Positions 28,059 to 37,359 of a DNA stretch of 64,000 nucleotides are shown piece by piece. The stretch lies in NCBI RefSeq assembly GCF_028993555.1, contig NZ_CP118612.1, positions 1-64,000 on the forward strand, read 5' to 3'. The position numbers were made by a program, and so were the translations under genes. Origin of the DNA: Ensifer adhaerens. Its GTDB lineage: Bacteria > Pseudomonadota > Alphaproteobacteria > Rhizobiales > Rhizobiaceae. Below the pieces are notes generated by a model. That model was not told the origin of the DNA. It saw only the letters and a program-made list of their open reading frames with translations, and made no database searches. Within the stretch, counting starts at the first letter, position 1, and every line of letters starts with the position of its first letter.

Positions 28059-29567
28059 ATGGCTTTCGATTGGCCTTACGCAGTCGGGCTCCTTTGGAGC
28101 CGCGACTTCTGGAATGCAACATTGTTGGTCGTTGAGCTTAGCGTTGCGACTTGGGTTCTGGCGGTAGTCATTGGCTTTGTTGTCGCGCTGGCACACCGCT
28201 CCGACCTCCTGCTGGTAAGGCGTGCCGCAGCGCTCTATGTCTGGTTCTTCAGAAGCCTTCCGCTGCTTGTCCTTCTGATCTTTGTCTATAATCTGCCGCA
28301 GGCGTTCCCTTCGACATCGGATTTGCTCTCGGTTCCGTTCGTCGCCGGATTGATCGCCCTGGTTTTGAGCGAAACCGCTTACATCGCTGAAATCCATCGC
28401 GGCGCTCTTGTGGCCATCGGAAGGGGGCAATATGAAGCGGGCCGAGTGTTGGGACTATCGCGCACAGGCGTCCAACGCCTTATCGTGATCCCGCAGGCGC
28501 TACGTATCGCATTGCCTGCTCTCGGAAACGAGTTCGTCTCGATCGTGAAGCTGACATCTCTCGTATCGGTGATCTCGCTTGCCGAGATTCTGTTGGTCGG
28601 CCAGCGTTACTACACGCAAAACTTCAAGGTAATCGAGACGATGGTCGCGGTTGCCTTCTACTACGTCCTGATCGTTACGGTTTTTGACATCGGGCTCAAG
28701 GCACTTGAGCGGCGGCTTGATTTCTCGAGACGTTTGGCTGAGCTCACGACAGAAGATGCGGAACCAAGTGGTGTCATCGCCAAAGGGATCGGCAATGACA
28801 TCCGCGCCGCATTGACAAAGCCAGCGATACGCCTCGATCGCGGCGGAAAGTCTTTCGGAATCTATCCCGTCTTCACCGAATTGAGCCTGTCGGTCAAACC
28901 TGGTGAGGTCGTCTCCATCATCGGACCATCGGGCTCGGGCAAGACCACGCTCATCCGATCTCTGAACGGCCTCGAGACCCTCGATCAAGGGATTGTCTAC
29001 CTCGAAGAAAAGCCCTTTCTGGCGGGATCGAAGGAAACATTCGGCAAATCTATGCGCCACAGCAGCCAGGATGCCCTCCGCATCGGCATGGTCTTTCAGA
29101 GTTTCAATTTGTTTCCGCACCGTACGGCGCTCGAGAATGTTATGATGGGGCCGCTCTACCATAAGCGCGGAACTTATGCCGAAGTGCGCAGCGAAGCGCG
29201 AGCGCTTTTGAACGAAGTCGGAATGCTTGTTCATGAGAACAAGTATCCGCATCAACTGTCTGGCGGCCAACAACAAAGGGTGGCAATCGCCCGTGCGCTG
29301 GCCATGCACCCTTCCATTCTGCTTTTCGACGAGCCGACATCCGCGTTGGACCCGGAAACCGTCGGAGAAGTGCTTCGTATCATGGCCGCATTGGCGCGAT
29401 CCGGACGCACGATGGTGATTGTCACCCACGAGATGAAGTTCGCCATGGAAGTTTCCGACCGGGTGATCTTCATGGAGAACGGCAAGGTCGTCTTCGATGG
29501 CTCTCCCGCTTTGCTGGCGGAACGGAGAAGAGAGGACACGCGGCTTGCGGAATTCGTCCGCATCTAA
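28059..29567 (+). CDS. Amino-acid ABC transporter: permease and ATPase fused
   Basis: A 502-residue fusion. Residues about 1-225 are a HisM/GlnP-type permease with several membrane spans and the EAA-like loop [20 protein letters not shown]. Residues about 255-500 are a GlnQ-type ATPase: Walker [17 protein letters not shown]-loop [11 protein letters not shown], signature [15 protein letters not shown], Walker [15 protein letters not shown]-loop [13 protein letters not shown]. Such fusions form a homodimer carrying the whole inner-membrane machine. It partners with the binding protein immediately upstream. Confidence 0.95.
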   Translation: MAFDWPYAVGLLWSRDFWNATLLVVELSVATWVLAVVIGFVVALAHRSDLLLVRRAAALYVWFFRSLPLLVLLIFVYNLPQAFPSTSDLLSVPFVAGLIALVLSETAYIAEIHRGALVAIGRGQYEAGRVLGLSRTGVQRLIVIPQALRIALPALGNEFVSIVKLTSLVSVISLAEILLVGQRYYTQNFKVIETMVAVAFYYVLIVTVFDIGLKALERRLDFSRRLAELTTEDAEPSGVIAKGIGNDIRAALTKPAIRLDRGGKSFGIYPVFTELSLSVKPGEVVSIIGPSGSGKTTLIRSLNGLETLDQGIVYLEEKPFLAGSKETFGKSMRHSSQDALRIGMVFQSFNLFPHRTALENVMMGPLYHKRGTYAEVRSEARALLNEVGMLVHENKYPHQLSGGQQQRVAIARALAMHPSILLFDEPTSALDPETVGEVLRIMAALARSGRTMVIVTHEMKFAMEVSDRVIFMENGKVVFDGSPALLAERRREDTRLAEFVRI

Positions 29568-29596
29568 CAGATGCCGGATGTCCCGGAGGTTCGGCG

Positions 29597-30421
29597 GCCC
29601 GTCGAACGGAGGCAGAGCGAATTCGCCGTGACTTCCTGTCCGGCGATGATGCGCTTGTGACGATGGGGATTGCGTTGCGTGGACCCGAATTGAGTACTCT
29701 GGAGGTATGTCGGCGAGACTGGAAGGTCGCGCGCGAGCTCGATCTCCGTCCATCCGTGCACATCGGTAACACTCCAGCCGCCTTGGCGATGGAGCCAGTG
29801 AAGCTCCTGGAGCGTTGCGGCCTGCTGGTCGAGGGCGCTCACTACGTGCATGCAACCTGGTTGTCGGCCGACGAGCGACGCCGGATTGCGGAAAGCGGCG
29901 GTGGCGTCGTTATTACCCCGACGGCCGATAGCAGATTGCGTTTTGGGATCCCAGCCATCCACGCGACGATTGCGTCCGGGATCAGACCTGCGCTGGGCGT
30001 CGACGTCGTCACCTCCACGGCGGGCGACATGTTCGGCGAAATGCGCGCCGCCCACATGCTCTCCCGGATCCATAGCCAAGCCGACCAAAACGTAACTGCG
30101 ACCGACGTCTTGCGGTTCGCGACAGGTGACGCTGCGACAGCCATCGGGCTTGCACATCGAGTCGGCAGCATCGAGCGGGGCAAGAAGGCAGATTTGATCC
30201 TTCTGAATCCAGACAGGTCTTTCTTGCCTCTGTCAGTCAATGTTAGCACGTTTGTCGCTTTTTACGCTGAACGCCAACACGTCGATACAGTGATTGTTGG
30301 CGGCCATCTCCTGAAGAGGAGGGGTCAATTGCTCGGCGTCAACAGGCACGCAATCAGGGCTAGGCTGAGGGCGTCACTAGCTGACCTGCGGGAGCGTGCA
30401 CGAGCAAAAAAGCAGCCCTAG
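29597..30421 (+). pseudogene. 5'-truncated amidohydrolase (cytosine-deaminase-like)
   Basis: Homology to metal-dependent amidohydrolases runs from about 29597 to the stop. Visible motifs are SVHIGNTP, the His in VHATWLSADE, the catalytic Asp in RPALGVDVVTSTAGDMFG, and the tail IGLAHRVGSIERGKKADLIL. The N-terminal part with the HxH metal motif is missing; the reading frame begins right after the ABC fusion stop. A shortened protein could start at GTG 29657 (254 residues) but would lack half the metal site. It probably marks a deletion in the catabolic cluster. Confidence 0.75.
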
Positions 30422-30847
30422 GGTCGGCGGGGAATTGTTGAGTTAAGGCAGTCCAGTTGAACGAAATGAGCAAAGTTCTGATTATCTGGTGCGTGCGTCC
30501 GAGAATTGCGAGCCAGTGGGCCAGCCAGTGGCGCGCGGCGTCAAGCAGACAGGCATACCTGACCTGTAACAGTCTCAAGCGCGCTCGCTGCCGTTGCTCT
30601 GTTACCGAACTCTCATCCAGCGGCGATCAGAGCTCGGCGGTGGTTGAACCGCCCAGGTTTCTGGGCCGCTGCAGAGTTTCCGGCTTCATTCAATGAGGCG
30701 GACAGGTTGTGCTTCCAAAATTGATCAATAATATCAGCATCTTGAGATCGTTCCATGAGGTCGTTCCTCGTCAAGAAAGGCAGCGCTCCTTCTTCCCTCT
30801 CATCGACTTGAATTTGCGTTACAATGCAACGGCCTTAACTAGTAGCG
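30422..30847. other. Gene-free stretch after the catabolic cluster
   Basis: About 425 bp without a recognisable gene; short frames only. It includes the likely promoter of the cyclase-YHS gene near 30790-30840 but no clear hexamers were assigned. Confidence 0.4.
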
Positions 30848-31522
30848 ATGGAGAGCGATATGCGGCAGACACAGCATTCCGCTGACGTCTCGGCTACCAT
30901 TGCATTCATAGATCTTGCGGGGTTTAGTGCCATTGCCGACGTTTATGGAGACTCAGCCGCGATTGACGTGCTTGAGATGTTCGAGAGCATGGTCTGCGAC
31001 GCCCTTAGTGGATATGAGCCCCCAATTAAATGGATCGGGGATGAGGCAATGCTCTCGTTTTCTGAGCCGGAAATCGCGATCCAGGCCCTCGGAACGCTGT
31101 TGCAGACGTGCCGGAACGAACCACGGCTACCGCTCACTCGGGCGGGGCTGAACCATGGCCCAGTCATCCGCAGGGCAGGCGATCTCTTTGGATCGACCGT
31201 CAACATCGCAGCACGCATCGCGGCGCTCGCATCCCCCGGTCAACTGCTTGCCACTCGCCCCATTGCCGAGGCGGCCGTCGCCAAAGGAATTCTAGTGCGA
31301 GACCTCGGAACGGTGGCGCTTCGATCAGTAGTCGGGGAAGTCCCGCTCTATGAGATTGAGCTTGCTCCCTCGGCTGACCCCGCCTGGATCGACCCGGTGT
31401 GCAAGATGCATGCACCGTATTCATCCTACAGACGGGCCGCGCCGCAAGGACCGTGGTTCTGTTCGCGGCAATGCGAAGAAGCATATCGCAGATCCCCGCA
31501 GACATATGAGTTACCGCGGTGA
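30848..31522 (+). CDS. Class III nucleotide cyclase domain fused to a YHS domain
   Basis: A 224-residue soluble protein. Residues about 15-170 form a class III adenylate/guanylate cyclase domain with both metal aspartates (AFIDLAGFSAIADVYGD and IKWIGDEAMLSF) and the transition-state pair in GSTVNIAARIAAL (Asn and Arg). Residues about 180-224 form a YHS domain, seen as DPVCKMHAPYSSYRR and WFCSRQCEEAYRRSPQTY, with three Cys suited to metal binding. The fusion suggests cyclic-nucleotide synthesis tuned by a metal or redox signal. It appears to be a single-gene unit. Confidence 0.88.
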   Translation: MESDMRQTQHSADVSATIAFIDLAGFSAIADVYGDSAAIDVLEMFESMVCDALSGYEPPIKWIGDEAMLSFSEPEIAIQALGTLLQTCRNEPRLPLTRAGLNHGPVIRRAGDLFGSTVNIAARIAALASPGQLLATRPIAEAAVAKGILVRDLGTVALRSVVGEVPLYEIELAPSADPAWIDPVCKMHAPYSSYRRAAPQGPWFCSRQCEEAYRRSPQTYELPR

Positions 31523-31678
31523 TCTTTGAGAAGCTAGAACGATCCGGCACCTTATTACCGTCCAGTCCAAACCGGCGCAGCCGGCGCTCGGACCGGATGC
31601 CCCTGCTGTAGCCTAGCATTCAACTGCGCAAGGATGCCATCGAGGTCTAGGTGGTTGTCTATCCACCTTGGAGGATAG

Positions 31679-32908
31679 TCGGCTGGCCGCTTCGCCGCGG
31701 AAAGCCAATTGCTCGTCTCCGTGCGGGGCGGCGGCCACAACATCGCCGGCAATGCGGTCTGCGACGGCGGCCTGATGATCGACCTCTCGCCGATGAAGTC
31801 GGTGCGTGTCGACCAGACGACAAAGCGGGCCTGGGTGGAGCCTGGCGCCACGCTTGCCGACGTCGATAAGGAGACACAGGCCTACCGCCTGGCGCTGCCG
31901 ACCGGCATCAACTCGACGACCGGCATTGCCGGCCTGACGCTCGGCGGCGGGTTCGGCTGGACCACGCGCAAGTTCGGATTGACGCTCGACAACCTGATAT
32001 CGGTCGACGTGGTGACGGCGAATGGCGAGCTTGTGCGCGCCACCCAGACGGACCACCGGGGCCTCTTCTGGGGCGTGAGGGGCGGTGGTGGCAATTTCGG
32101 CGTCGTCACGGCCTTTGAATTCCAGCTTCACGAGCTTGGCCCCGAGGTTCTCGCTGGCCTCGTGGTGCATCCCTTCGCCGATGCGGAGAGCGTTCTCAAA
32201 CAGTATCGGCAGGTGCTCAAGAGCGCGCCGGACGAGCTCACCTGCTGGTCCGTCATGCGGCGGGCGCCGCCGCTGCCGTTCCTGCGGGAGGAATGGCACG
32301 GCAAGGAAATCCTCGCACTGGCGATGTGCTATTGCGGCGATCTCGAGACAGGTCAAAAGGCGACGGCGGCCTTGCGTGGCATCGGCAAGCCGATCGCCGA
32401 TGTCGTCGGCCCGGCTCCTTTTGTGGCGTGGCAACAGGCCTTCGATCAACTGCTCGCGCCTGGCGCACGCAACTATTGGAAGAGCCATGACTTCATTGAG
32501 CTCTCCGATCAGACCATCGGTATACTGCTCGACGCCATCCGCCAATTGCCGGGACCGGAATGCGAGATTTTCATAGGCCATGTCGGCGGCGCCGCCGGCC
32601 GGGTCGCGGCGGAGGAGACCGCCTTCCCGCAGCGCAATTCGCATTTTGTCATGAATGTTCACGCGCGCTGGCGCGAACCGCAAATAGACCAAGCCTGCAC
32701 CGAATGGGCACGGCGGCTCTTCGAGGCGGCTAGACCCTATTCCGCCGGCACGGCCTATATCAACTTCATGCCTGAGGACGAAGTCGACCGGGTCGAGGCG
32801 GCCTATGGCGGCAACTACCGCCGACTTGTGGAGGTCAAGCGGCGCTACGACCCACAGAACCTCTTCCGGGTGAACCAGAACATTCGGCCGATCGAGGAAC
32901 ACGGCTGA
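31679..32908 (+). pseudogene. 5'-truncated FAD-linked oxidoreductase (berberine-bridge type)
   Basis: Related to the intact 460-residue enzyme at 38913-40295. Homology starts at FAAESQLLVSVRGGGHNIAG, including the His that binds FAD covalently in this family, and runs to the C-terminal BBE segment YDPQNLFRVNQNIRPIEEHG. About 70 N-terminal residues are lost and an in-frame TAG lies at 31676. A start at TTG 31709 would give 399 residues lacking the first part of the FAD fold. I treat it as a pseudogene, although an intact reading frame persists. Confidence 0.7.
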
Positions 32909-32940
32909 ACCGCGATGCGCAAGACGAAATATGTCGCGTT

Positions 32941-33826
32941 GGAGTTGTCACGTTAACGAGCGGTGATCGAACTACGCCCCCCTGTTCTTTGAGATCAGGC
33001 AACCGCGTCCGTCACGGTTTTCCAATGCGCTATTGCGCGAATGCGGTGAATGTGAGTGGCCAGGGCTGATCGTTTGTAATGCGGGGTGACGAAGAGATTT
33101 CGGAGCGCCGAGAAGATCGAGATGAACCGCTGCAAGCTTCCGGCTGATCGGAAACCCTGCATTGTACGTTCCCGCTTTCGCAGCGGCAAATGAGAGTTTT
33201 CCGCTCGATTGTTGAGCCCCTTGTGGGACCTGTGCTCGACAGCCGGCATAACATCACGCTTTGCGGCGCTGTAGAAACGGAGCTTGTAGGTGATGATCCG
33301 TTTGGGCGACATGCCTGCCTTCTTCAATAGCCTGATCAGCAATCGCTTCGCGGCTTTCGTATCGCGCCGACTTTGAACGATCTCGTCGAGAACATAACCG
33401 TCCTGGTCAACGGCACGGCAGAGCCAGTGCTTGCGGCCGCCGATGGAAACCACCACTTCGTCCAGATGCCAGACGTCCCGGCGCGATGGCCGTCGGCGGC
33501 GGATTTGCTTTGCTCAGGCCGATCCGAATTTCCGACCCCATCGGCGGATCGTTTCGTACGAAACGACGATGCCGCGCTCCAGCAGCAATTCCTCGACCAG
33601 GCGCAGGCTCAGCGGGAACCGAAAGTACAACCAGACTGCATGGGCGATGATCTGCTGCGGGAAACGATGGCGCTTGTAGCTGATGACGCAATTCACCATC
33701 TCTACGCCCCACTCACTGACAGGAGGTTTACGTGACATCACCGGTGGTTCTTGTAGCTGATGGTCGGCGCGCTCCTCACGTCCGGTTATCCGTCAACCGT
33801 TAAACCACGAACAACGTGACAGCTCC
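32941..33826. mobile_element. IS6-family insertion sequence (decayed)
   Basis: Bounded by GGAGTTGTCACGTT at 32941-32954 and AACGTGACAGCTCC at 33813-33826, inverted repeats matching at 13 of 14 positions. About 886 bp long with one transposase gene on the minus strand. No 8-bp target duplication is seen (GTCGCGTT left, CTTCAACA right), so the flanks have rearranged or the insertion is old. Confidence 0.85.
32995..33741 (-). pseudogene. IS6-family transposase with in-frame stop and lost catalytic Asp
   Basis: The 249-codon frame is continuous except for TGA at 33514-33516. Before the stop it reads RKPPVSEWGVEMVNC; after it HLDEVVVSIGGRKHWL, and near the end RSHKGLNNRAENSHLPLRKR. IS6 transposases use a DDE triad. 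The first Asp (WHLDEV) and Glu (RAENSH) remain, but the second Asp, normally in ITDKLRSY, is Tyr here (ITYKLRFY). With both defects the enzyme should be dead. Confidence 0.88.
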
Positions 33827-33844
33827 CTTCAACATGACCCAGTG

Positions 33845-33876
33845 AATCAAAAACCCCCGGCTAAAGCCAGGGGTTT
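33845..33876 (-). terminator. Terminator downstream of the exported-protein gene
   Basis: On the minus strand AAACCCCTGGC pairs with GCCGGGGGTTT around a short loop and is followed by a T run (GTTTTTGA). It lies about 65 bp past the stop at 33941. A second strong hairpin, AAACGGCCCC/GGGGCCGTTT, lies at 33891-33914 and may act on the plus strand. Confidence 0.75.
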
Positions 33877-33889
33877 GTCAGAAGTCTGA

Positions 33890-33920
33890 GAAACGGCCCC
33901 GAACGGGGCCGTTTCTTTTC
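33890..33920 (+). terminator. Second strong hairpin, possible bidirectional terminator
   Basis: GAAACGGCCCC (33890-33900) and GGGGCCGTTTC (33905-33915) form an 11-bp stem with a short loop, followed on the plus strand by TTTTC. On the minus strand it is followed by CTCAG, so it is weaker there. Confidence 0.65.
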
Positions 33921-33940
33921 GCCGTGTGCCTCACGGTCTC

Positions 33941-34549
33941 TTACATCGGCCCGGGCATCATCTTGGTCGGCTTCTCCAGCATCGGAAAATCGGCCTTGCT
34001 GCATTTCACCTTCGGGTTCGTCGGACTGAACATGCCGTTCGGGTTGACCGCGAACAGCCAGGCGTGAAGATCGTAGTGCACGAACTCCTTCGGGATCAGC
34101 GGGTAGTGTCCCTCCATCGGCCCCATGAATTTCTGGCCGAACAGGCTTGGGGCTTCCTTGACGTCCGGCGTCAACGGCACCAGCCATTCCACGCCGACCA
34201 GTTTCAAGCCCTTCTTCGTCGGCTCGTAGATCAGGACGTTGGGCTTCATTGGGTCGAGCTGCTGGCCGATACTTGGGACGTTGACGAAATGGATGCCCAT
34301 GGCACCCTTCGGATAGTCCATCGCGCCGGCTATCTTCTCGCCGCTGTAGTAGACGCAGCCGACGGTCGACAGATAGAGGTCGCGCACAGCGGCCGTGTAG
34401 TCCTCATACTTGGCCAGCGATTTCTTCAAGGCTTCGAGGTCGGCCTTGCTCGTATCTTCGGCCCGCGCCGTAGCAGCGCCAAGCCATGCCCCCAAAAGAC
34501 CGGTTAAAACGAGGACGCCGCAGCGCCCAAGGCGAGCTGTTCTTGTCAT
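33941..34549 (-). CDS. Exported hypothetical protein, 202 residues
   Basis: I do not recognise a named family. The ATG at 34549 follows GGGAGG at good spacing, giving a signal peptide (CGVLVLTGLLGAWLGAATARA). The mature protein contains GCVYYSGEKIAGAMDYPKGA and FVHYDLHAWLFAVNPNGMFS and ends in a Pro/Met-rich tail (PTKMMPGPM). His and Met residues near the C-terminus could bind metal, which is speculation. Related exported proteins seem common in proteobacteria. It is monocistronic and ends at a strong terminator. Confidence 0.7.
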   Translation of the reverse strand: MTRTARLGRCGVLVLTGLLGAWLGAATARAEDTSKADLEALKKSLAKYEDYTAAVRDLYLSTVGCVYYSGEKIAGAMDYPKGAMGIHFVNVPSIGQQLDPMKPNVLIYEPTKKGLKLVGVEWLVPLTPDVKEAPSLFGQKFMGPMEGHYPLIPKEFVHYDLHAWLFAVNPNGMFSPTNPKVKCSKADFPMLEKPTKMMPGPM

Positions 34550-34715
34550 GCATTCCTCCCAGATATGATCTGGCCGTGCAAGACCGAGGCGGAGAATGCA
34601 ATTGCGCGGCCCGTTGTGCTCGCCCCATCCCCTCTGGAACGGCACCAATGCTACTCTTTTCCCTGGTGTTGGAAAAGTATCAATTAGAACAAGCTAATAG
34701 CCTAGGACTTTTGAC

Positions 34716-34820
34716 CTAAAGCGCGTCGCGCTGAAACGAATTCAAGCGACGCGCTTCAGTCTTTGTTTTGATGCATGTCGTTCTCCCAAAACCGCTGCGC
34801 AATTTTGGGCGACATGCATT
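34716..34820. repeat. RIME-type intergenic palindromic element
   Basis: Two consecutive large imperfect palindromes: AAAGCGCGTCGC (34718-34729) with GCGACGCGCTT (34746-34756), and GCATGTCGTTCTCCCAAAA (34773-34791) with TTTTGGGCGACATGC (34803-34817). Size (about 105 bp) and sequence agree with the Rhizobium-specific intergenic mosaic elements known from Sinorhizobium, Rhizobium and Agrobacterium. It is non-coding. Confidence 0.85.
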
Positions 34821-34990
34821 AATTTGCGGTCGCGCAAAAACACAAGCGGCCTCGGCTGACCGGACCAGTATCGCTGACAGTAGTTGACGATCGAAGGTGC
34901 GTTCTGCCCCAGGTAGGTGCCAAGATTGTTGATCAGCTCGTATAGCCACCTGATTTTGCCGGGGGCGTCGCGAAATCCGGCATGCTGATC
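34820..34990 (-). pseudogene. Possible relic of an ISKra4-like transposase C-terminus
   Basis: The minus strand reads INNLGTYLGQNAPSIVNYCQ then RYWSGQP, resembling a C-terminal segment of ISKra4-type transposases (a region ending in N-Y-x-x-R-Y-x-x-G-x-P). Upstream and downstream similarity is lost. The call is from memory of the motif and is tentative. Confidence 0.35.
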
Positions 34991-35303
34991 CATTGGGCGA
35001 GCACTTGCCTCTCGGACATACCCGCTCACATCAGGATATTTGTCAATAATTCATGCAAATGGCATCGAATTGCTCCGGCGCCGATCGGCTCAATCGACTC
35101 TGTCCGCTGGACCGGTTGTTTTCCCGTCCTTCGGTTCTTGAACCATTCTCCAATGCGTGACCCTGATGCCGTGGCTGGCTTCGGTCACAGAGTGGCGTTC
35201 GGCTCCCTGTTTCCCATTCTCCTTGAAGAGCGCAGCCCAGTCCTGCCGGGCTCGCTAATAGGCGATCAGGTGTCATTTGGCACTGCAAAACGGAACCAAG
35301 GCT

Positions 35304-35395
35304 GCTGTTTGCAAAGTGGAAAGTTGTGTGCGCGACCAGAGTGGCCAGCGGCGGGATGGGCGCGCCCTTGATCCCGAGGCGATCACCGAGATTAG
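35304..35395. mobile_element. Fragment of the IS66-type element
   Basis: About 90 bp nearly match the transposase end and adjoining tail of the element at 15.9-17.9 kb (about 16090-16185): GCTGTTTGCAAAGTGG and GCGGCGGGATGGG are shared. A gap of about 11 bp removes the transposase stop. The encoded tail LGDRLGIKGAPIPPLATLVA is still visible on the minus strand. The rest of the element is absent. Confidence 0.75.
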
Positions 35396-35534
35396 CACCA
35401 GTGCCGCTCTGTCGCTGTATCTCACCGTGATTGTCGCCGCGCATTTTACGGCTACTTCATAGACCCGCTACCTCCATTGGGCGAAAAGACATAAATCCCT
35501 GCAACGTGATAACAATAACGCTTTGGAGGGGGCC

Positions 35535-36491
35535 ATGTTCTGCTTACGTGGTGCCGCACTCATAGCGCTATGTGCCGTGACGTTCAGTCCGACCATCGCC
35601 GCCGAACCTGTCGGTCAGGCAGTGGAGATTCGCACGGCGGTCAGCGGCGCGCGCGGGGCGATCGCGGTCAAGGACCCGATCTATCGGGACGAACGGATTT
35701 CGACATCGAAATCCGGCCTTGGCCAGTTCGTCTTCCAAGATGGCACCAAGCTTGCAGTCGGGTGGGGCTCCTCGGTGGTCATCGACAAGTTCGTCTACGA
35801 CGATGCGAAGTCGGTGAAGAAGCTGACGATCATGGCCGCCAAGGGAACGTTCCGCTGGATCAGCGGCAAGTCCGGTCACTCCGCCTATCAGATCGTCACC
35901 CCGGCCGGCACCATCGGCGTTCGCGGTACCGCCTTCGATTTCTATGTCGGCCGCGACGGCACTACGGCCGTCGTGCTGCTTAGCGGTGCCGCAAGCTTCT
36001 GCGGCGCGGGCGGTTGCCGGCAATTGACGCAGCGCTGCGATTGCGTCGTTGCCAAGCCGGGCGGCGGCATCACCGATCCCAGAAGAGTCAGTCGCAATAC
36101 ATTGAAATCACTTGGCAATGCGAAAGCCCTTCCTTTCCTCTCCGGTGGGCAACGACTGTCCGGAGCGCTGGGCTGGGCGGGCGGTGGCTGCAGCCTTGCG
36201 GCGGCGATCAACGAAGACATTGAACCGAAGCCGAAAACTGTGCGACCCCCCGCCGTCGAGCAGGAGAGGCCGCGCCAGGATCCGCAGCAACCCGAAGAGA
36301 AACCGGACAAGCCGAACAAGCCCGACAAAAAGCCAGAAAAGCCTGCAGAGGAAGAAGGGTACCGCAACCGCCATTGGGAAACGAAACACCCCGACATCCG
36401 GGGCGAGGACGCCAACCACAAGGATGTGCTCGAACACGCAAACGACCACCAGAACAGGGGCAATAAGGGGCACAAGCATCACGACGATTGA
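35535..36491 (+). CDS. Exported FecR-domain protein with charged Pro-rich tail
   Basis: A 318-residue exported protein. The ATG at 35535 lies just after GGAGGGGG. Signal peptide about residues 1-23 (LIALCAVTFSPTIAA). Residues about 35-155 are a FecR-type beta domain (DPIYRDERISTSKSGLGQ, then GTFRWISGKSGHSAYQIVTP and GTIGVRGTAFDF). The C-terminal 80 residues are repetitive Pro/Lys/Glu (KPDKPNKPDKKPEKPAEEE) ending His-rich. FecR domains occur in periplasmic or surface proteins; no sigma factor partner is adjacent. Function unknown. Confidence 0.85.
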   Translation: MFCLRGAALIALCAVTFSPTIAAEPVGQAVEIRTAVSGARGAIAVKDPIYRDERISTSKSGLGQFVFQDGTKLAVGWGSSVVIDKFVYDDAKSVKKLTIMAAKGTFRWISGKSGHSAYQIVTPAGTIGVRGTAFDFYVGRDGTTAVVLLSGAASFCGAGGCRQLTQRCDCVVAKPGGGITDPRRVSRNTLKSLGNAKALPFLSGGQRLSGALGWAGGGCSLAAAINEDIEPKPKTVRPPAVEQERPRQDPQQPEEKPDKPNKPDKKPEKPAEEEGYRNRHWETKHPDIRGEDANHKDVLEHANDHQNRGNKGHKHHDD

Positions 36492-36549
36492 CAGTCGTTG
36501 GGGAAGGACCGTGGCCGCCGAGGGGCTGCTTCCAGTCAAGGGGTAGGTT

Positions 36550-37079
36550 GGTGAAAGCTCCGCCGGCCTGTTCTCGTGACCGCCGGTACGACGCTGTCGG
36601 CAGTGTCGGCGCGGGCCGTGCCCAAGCTATCCGTTTAGGCTGGGCAGTGGGCTTCCCACCCGGTCAAGTTGATCCATCATTAGCTGGGTGGTCACGGCGG
36701 ACCGCCGCAAAAGCGCGCGTACACCGGCTATGGAGGCAACCCTTATAATGCGGCTCCGTGATACGGCTGTTGCAACGGCTATGAAGGTATGGTTATCGCC
36801 ATGGCGGGTACCATCGCCACAATGATGGATGGTGGTATCCCTGGCCGCATTCGGGGGAGGTGGGTGGTCACCGGTGGCGCGATCGTATTACCGTCCCGAC
36901 GGGGCTCTTCCGACGCGCCTCAGGGCGCGTTGAATGGTGCTATGACCACCGTCGTTCGCTCCGAGCCTGCGACAAATCTTTCGAGCCCTATTACGGGCAG
37001 CGCCAGCAATGTGTGTCGCTATATTACGGACAGCAGGGCTGGCCGCATTCGGAGCTTGTCGGATCGCTTTTCCACCTAG
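36550..37079 (+). pseudogene. Second BA14K-family relic
   Basis: Fragments in several frames: a signal-peptide-like LVTAGTTLSAVSARAVPKLS near 36580, a Gly/His/Trp-rich part GYRHGGYHRHNDGWWYPWPH, and the C-terminal BA14K signature RVEWCYDHRRSLRACDKSFE then PYYGQRQQC near 36930-37010. Stops and frameshifts interrupt it. It follows the FecR-like gene. The first relic is at 6.5-6.95 kb. Confidence 0.7.
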
Positions 37080-37359
37080 GTCAGGGTTTTCCGGCTGAGC
37101 GGGGTCAAAATTGTCAGCGTCGCGGCCGCCGATTTGAGGGCGCTGCGCCTCTCGCCCTTCGCCTCCCATGCCGGACTGAGGACTGCCATGTGTCGATCCC
37201 GGCTCGACCGTCCTTTTGACCTATTCGCTTTAGTGCGGAAGTCCTGGCGCCCGTGTGAAACAAACTGAAGGCCACTTTCAGCATCAAAGAAGTGTGCGAC
37301 AGGGAGCGACACAGTCCTAAAGAGTGCCGCCCCGTTCTGCCTCGTCCGTCTGGTTGTTT

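Noticed and set aside
31613..32902. A 429-codon open frame on the minus strand
   Set aside because: Antisense to the FAD oxidoreductase relic, which has clear conserved motifs on the plus strand. No motif or ribosome-binding site supports the antisense frame.
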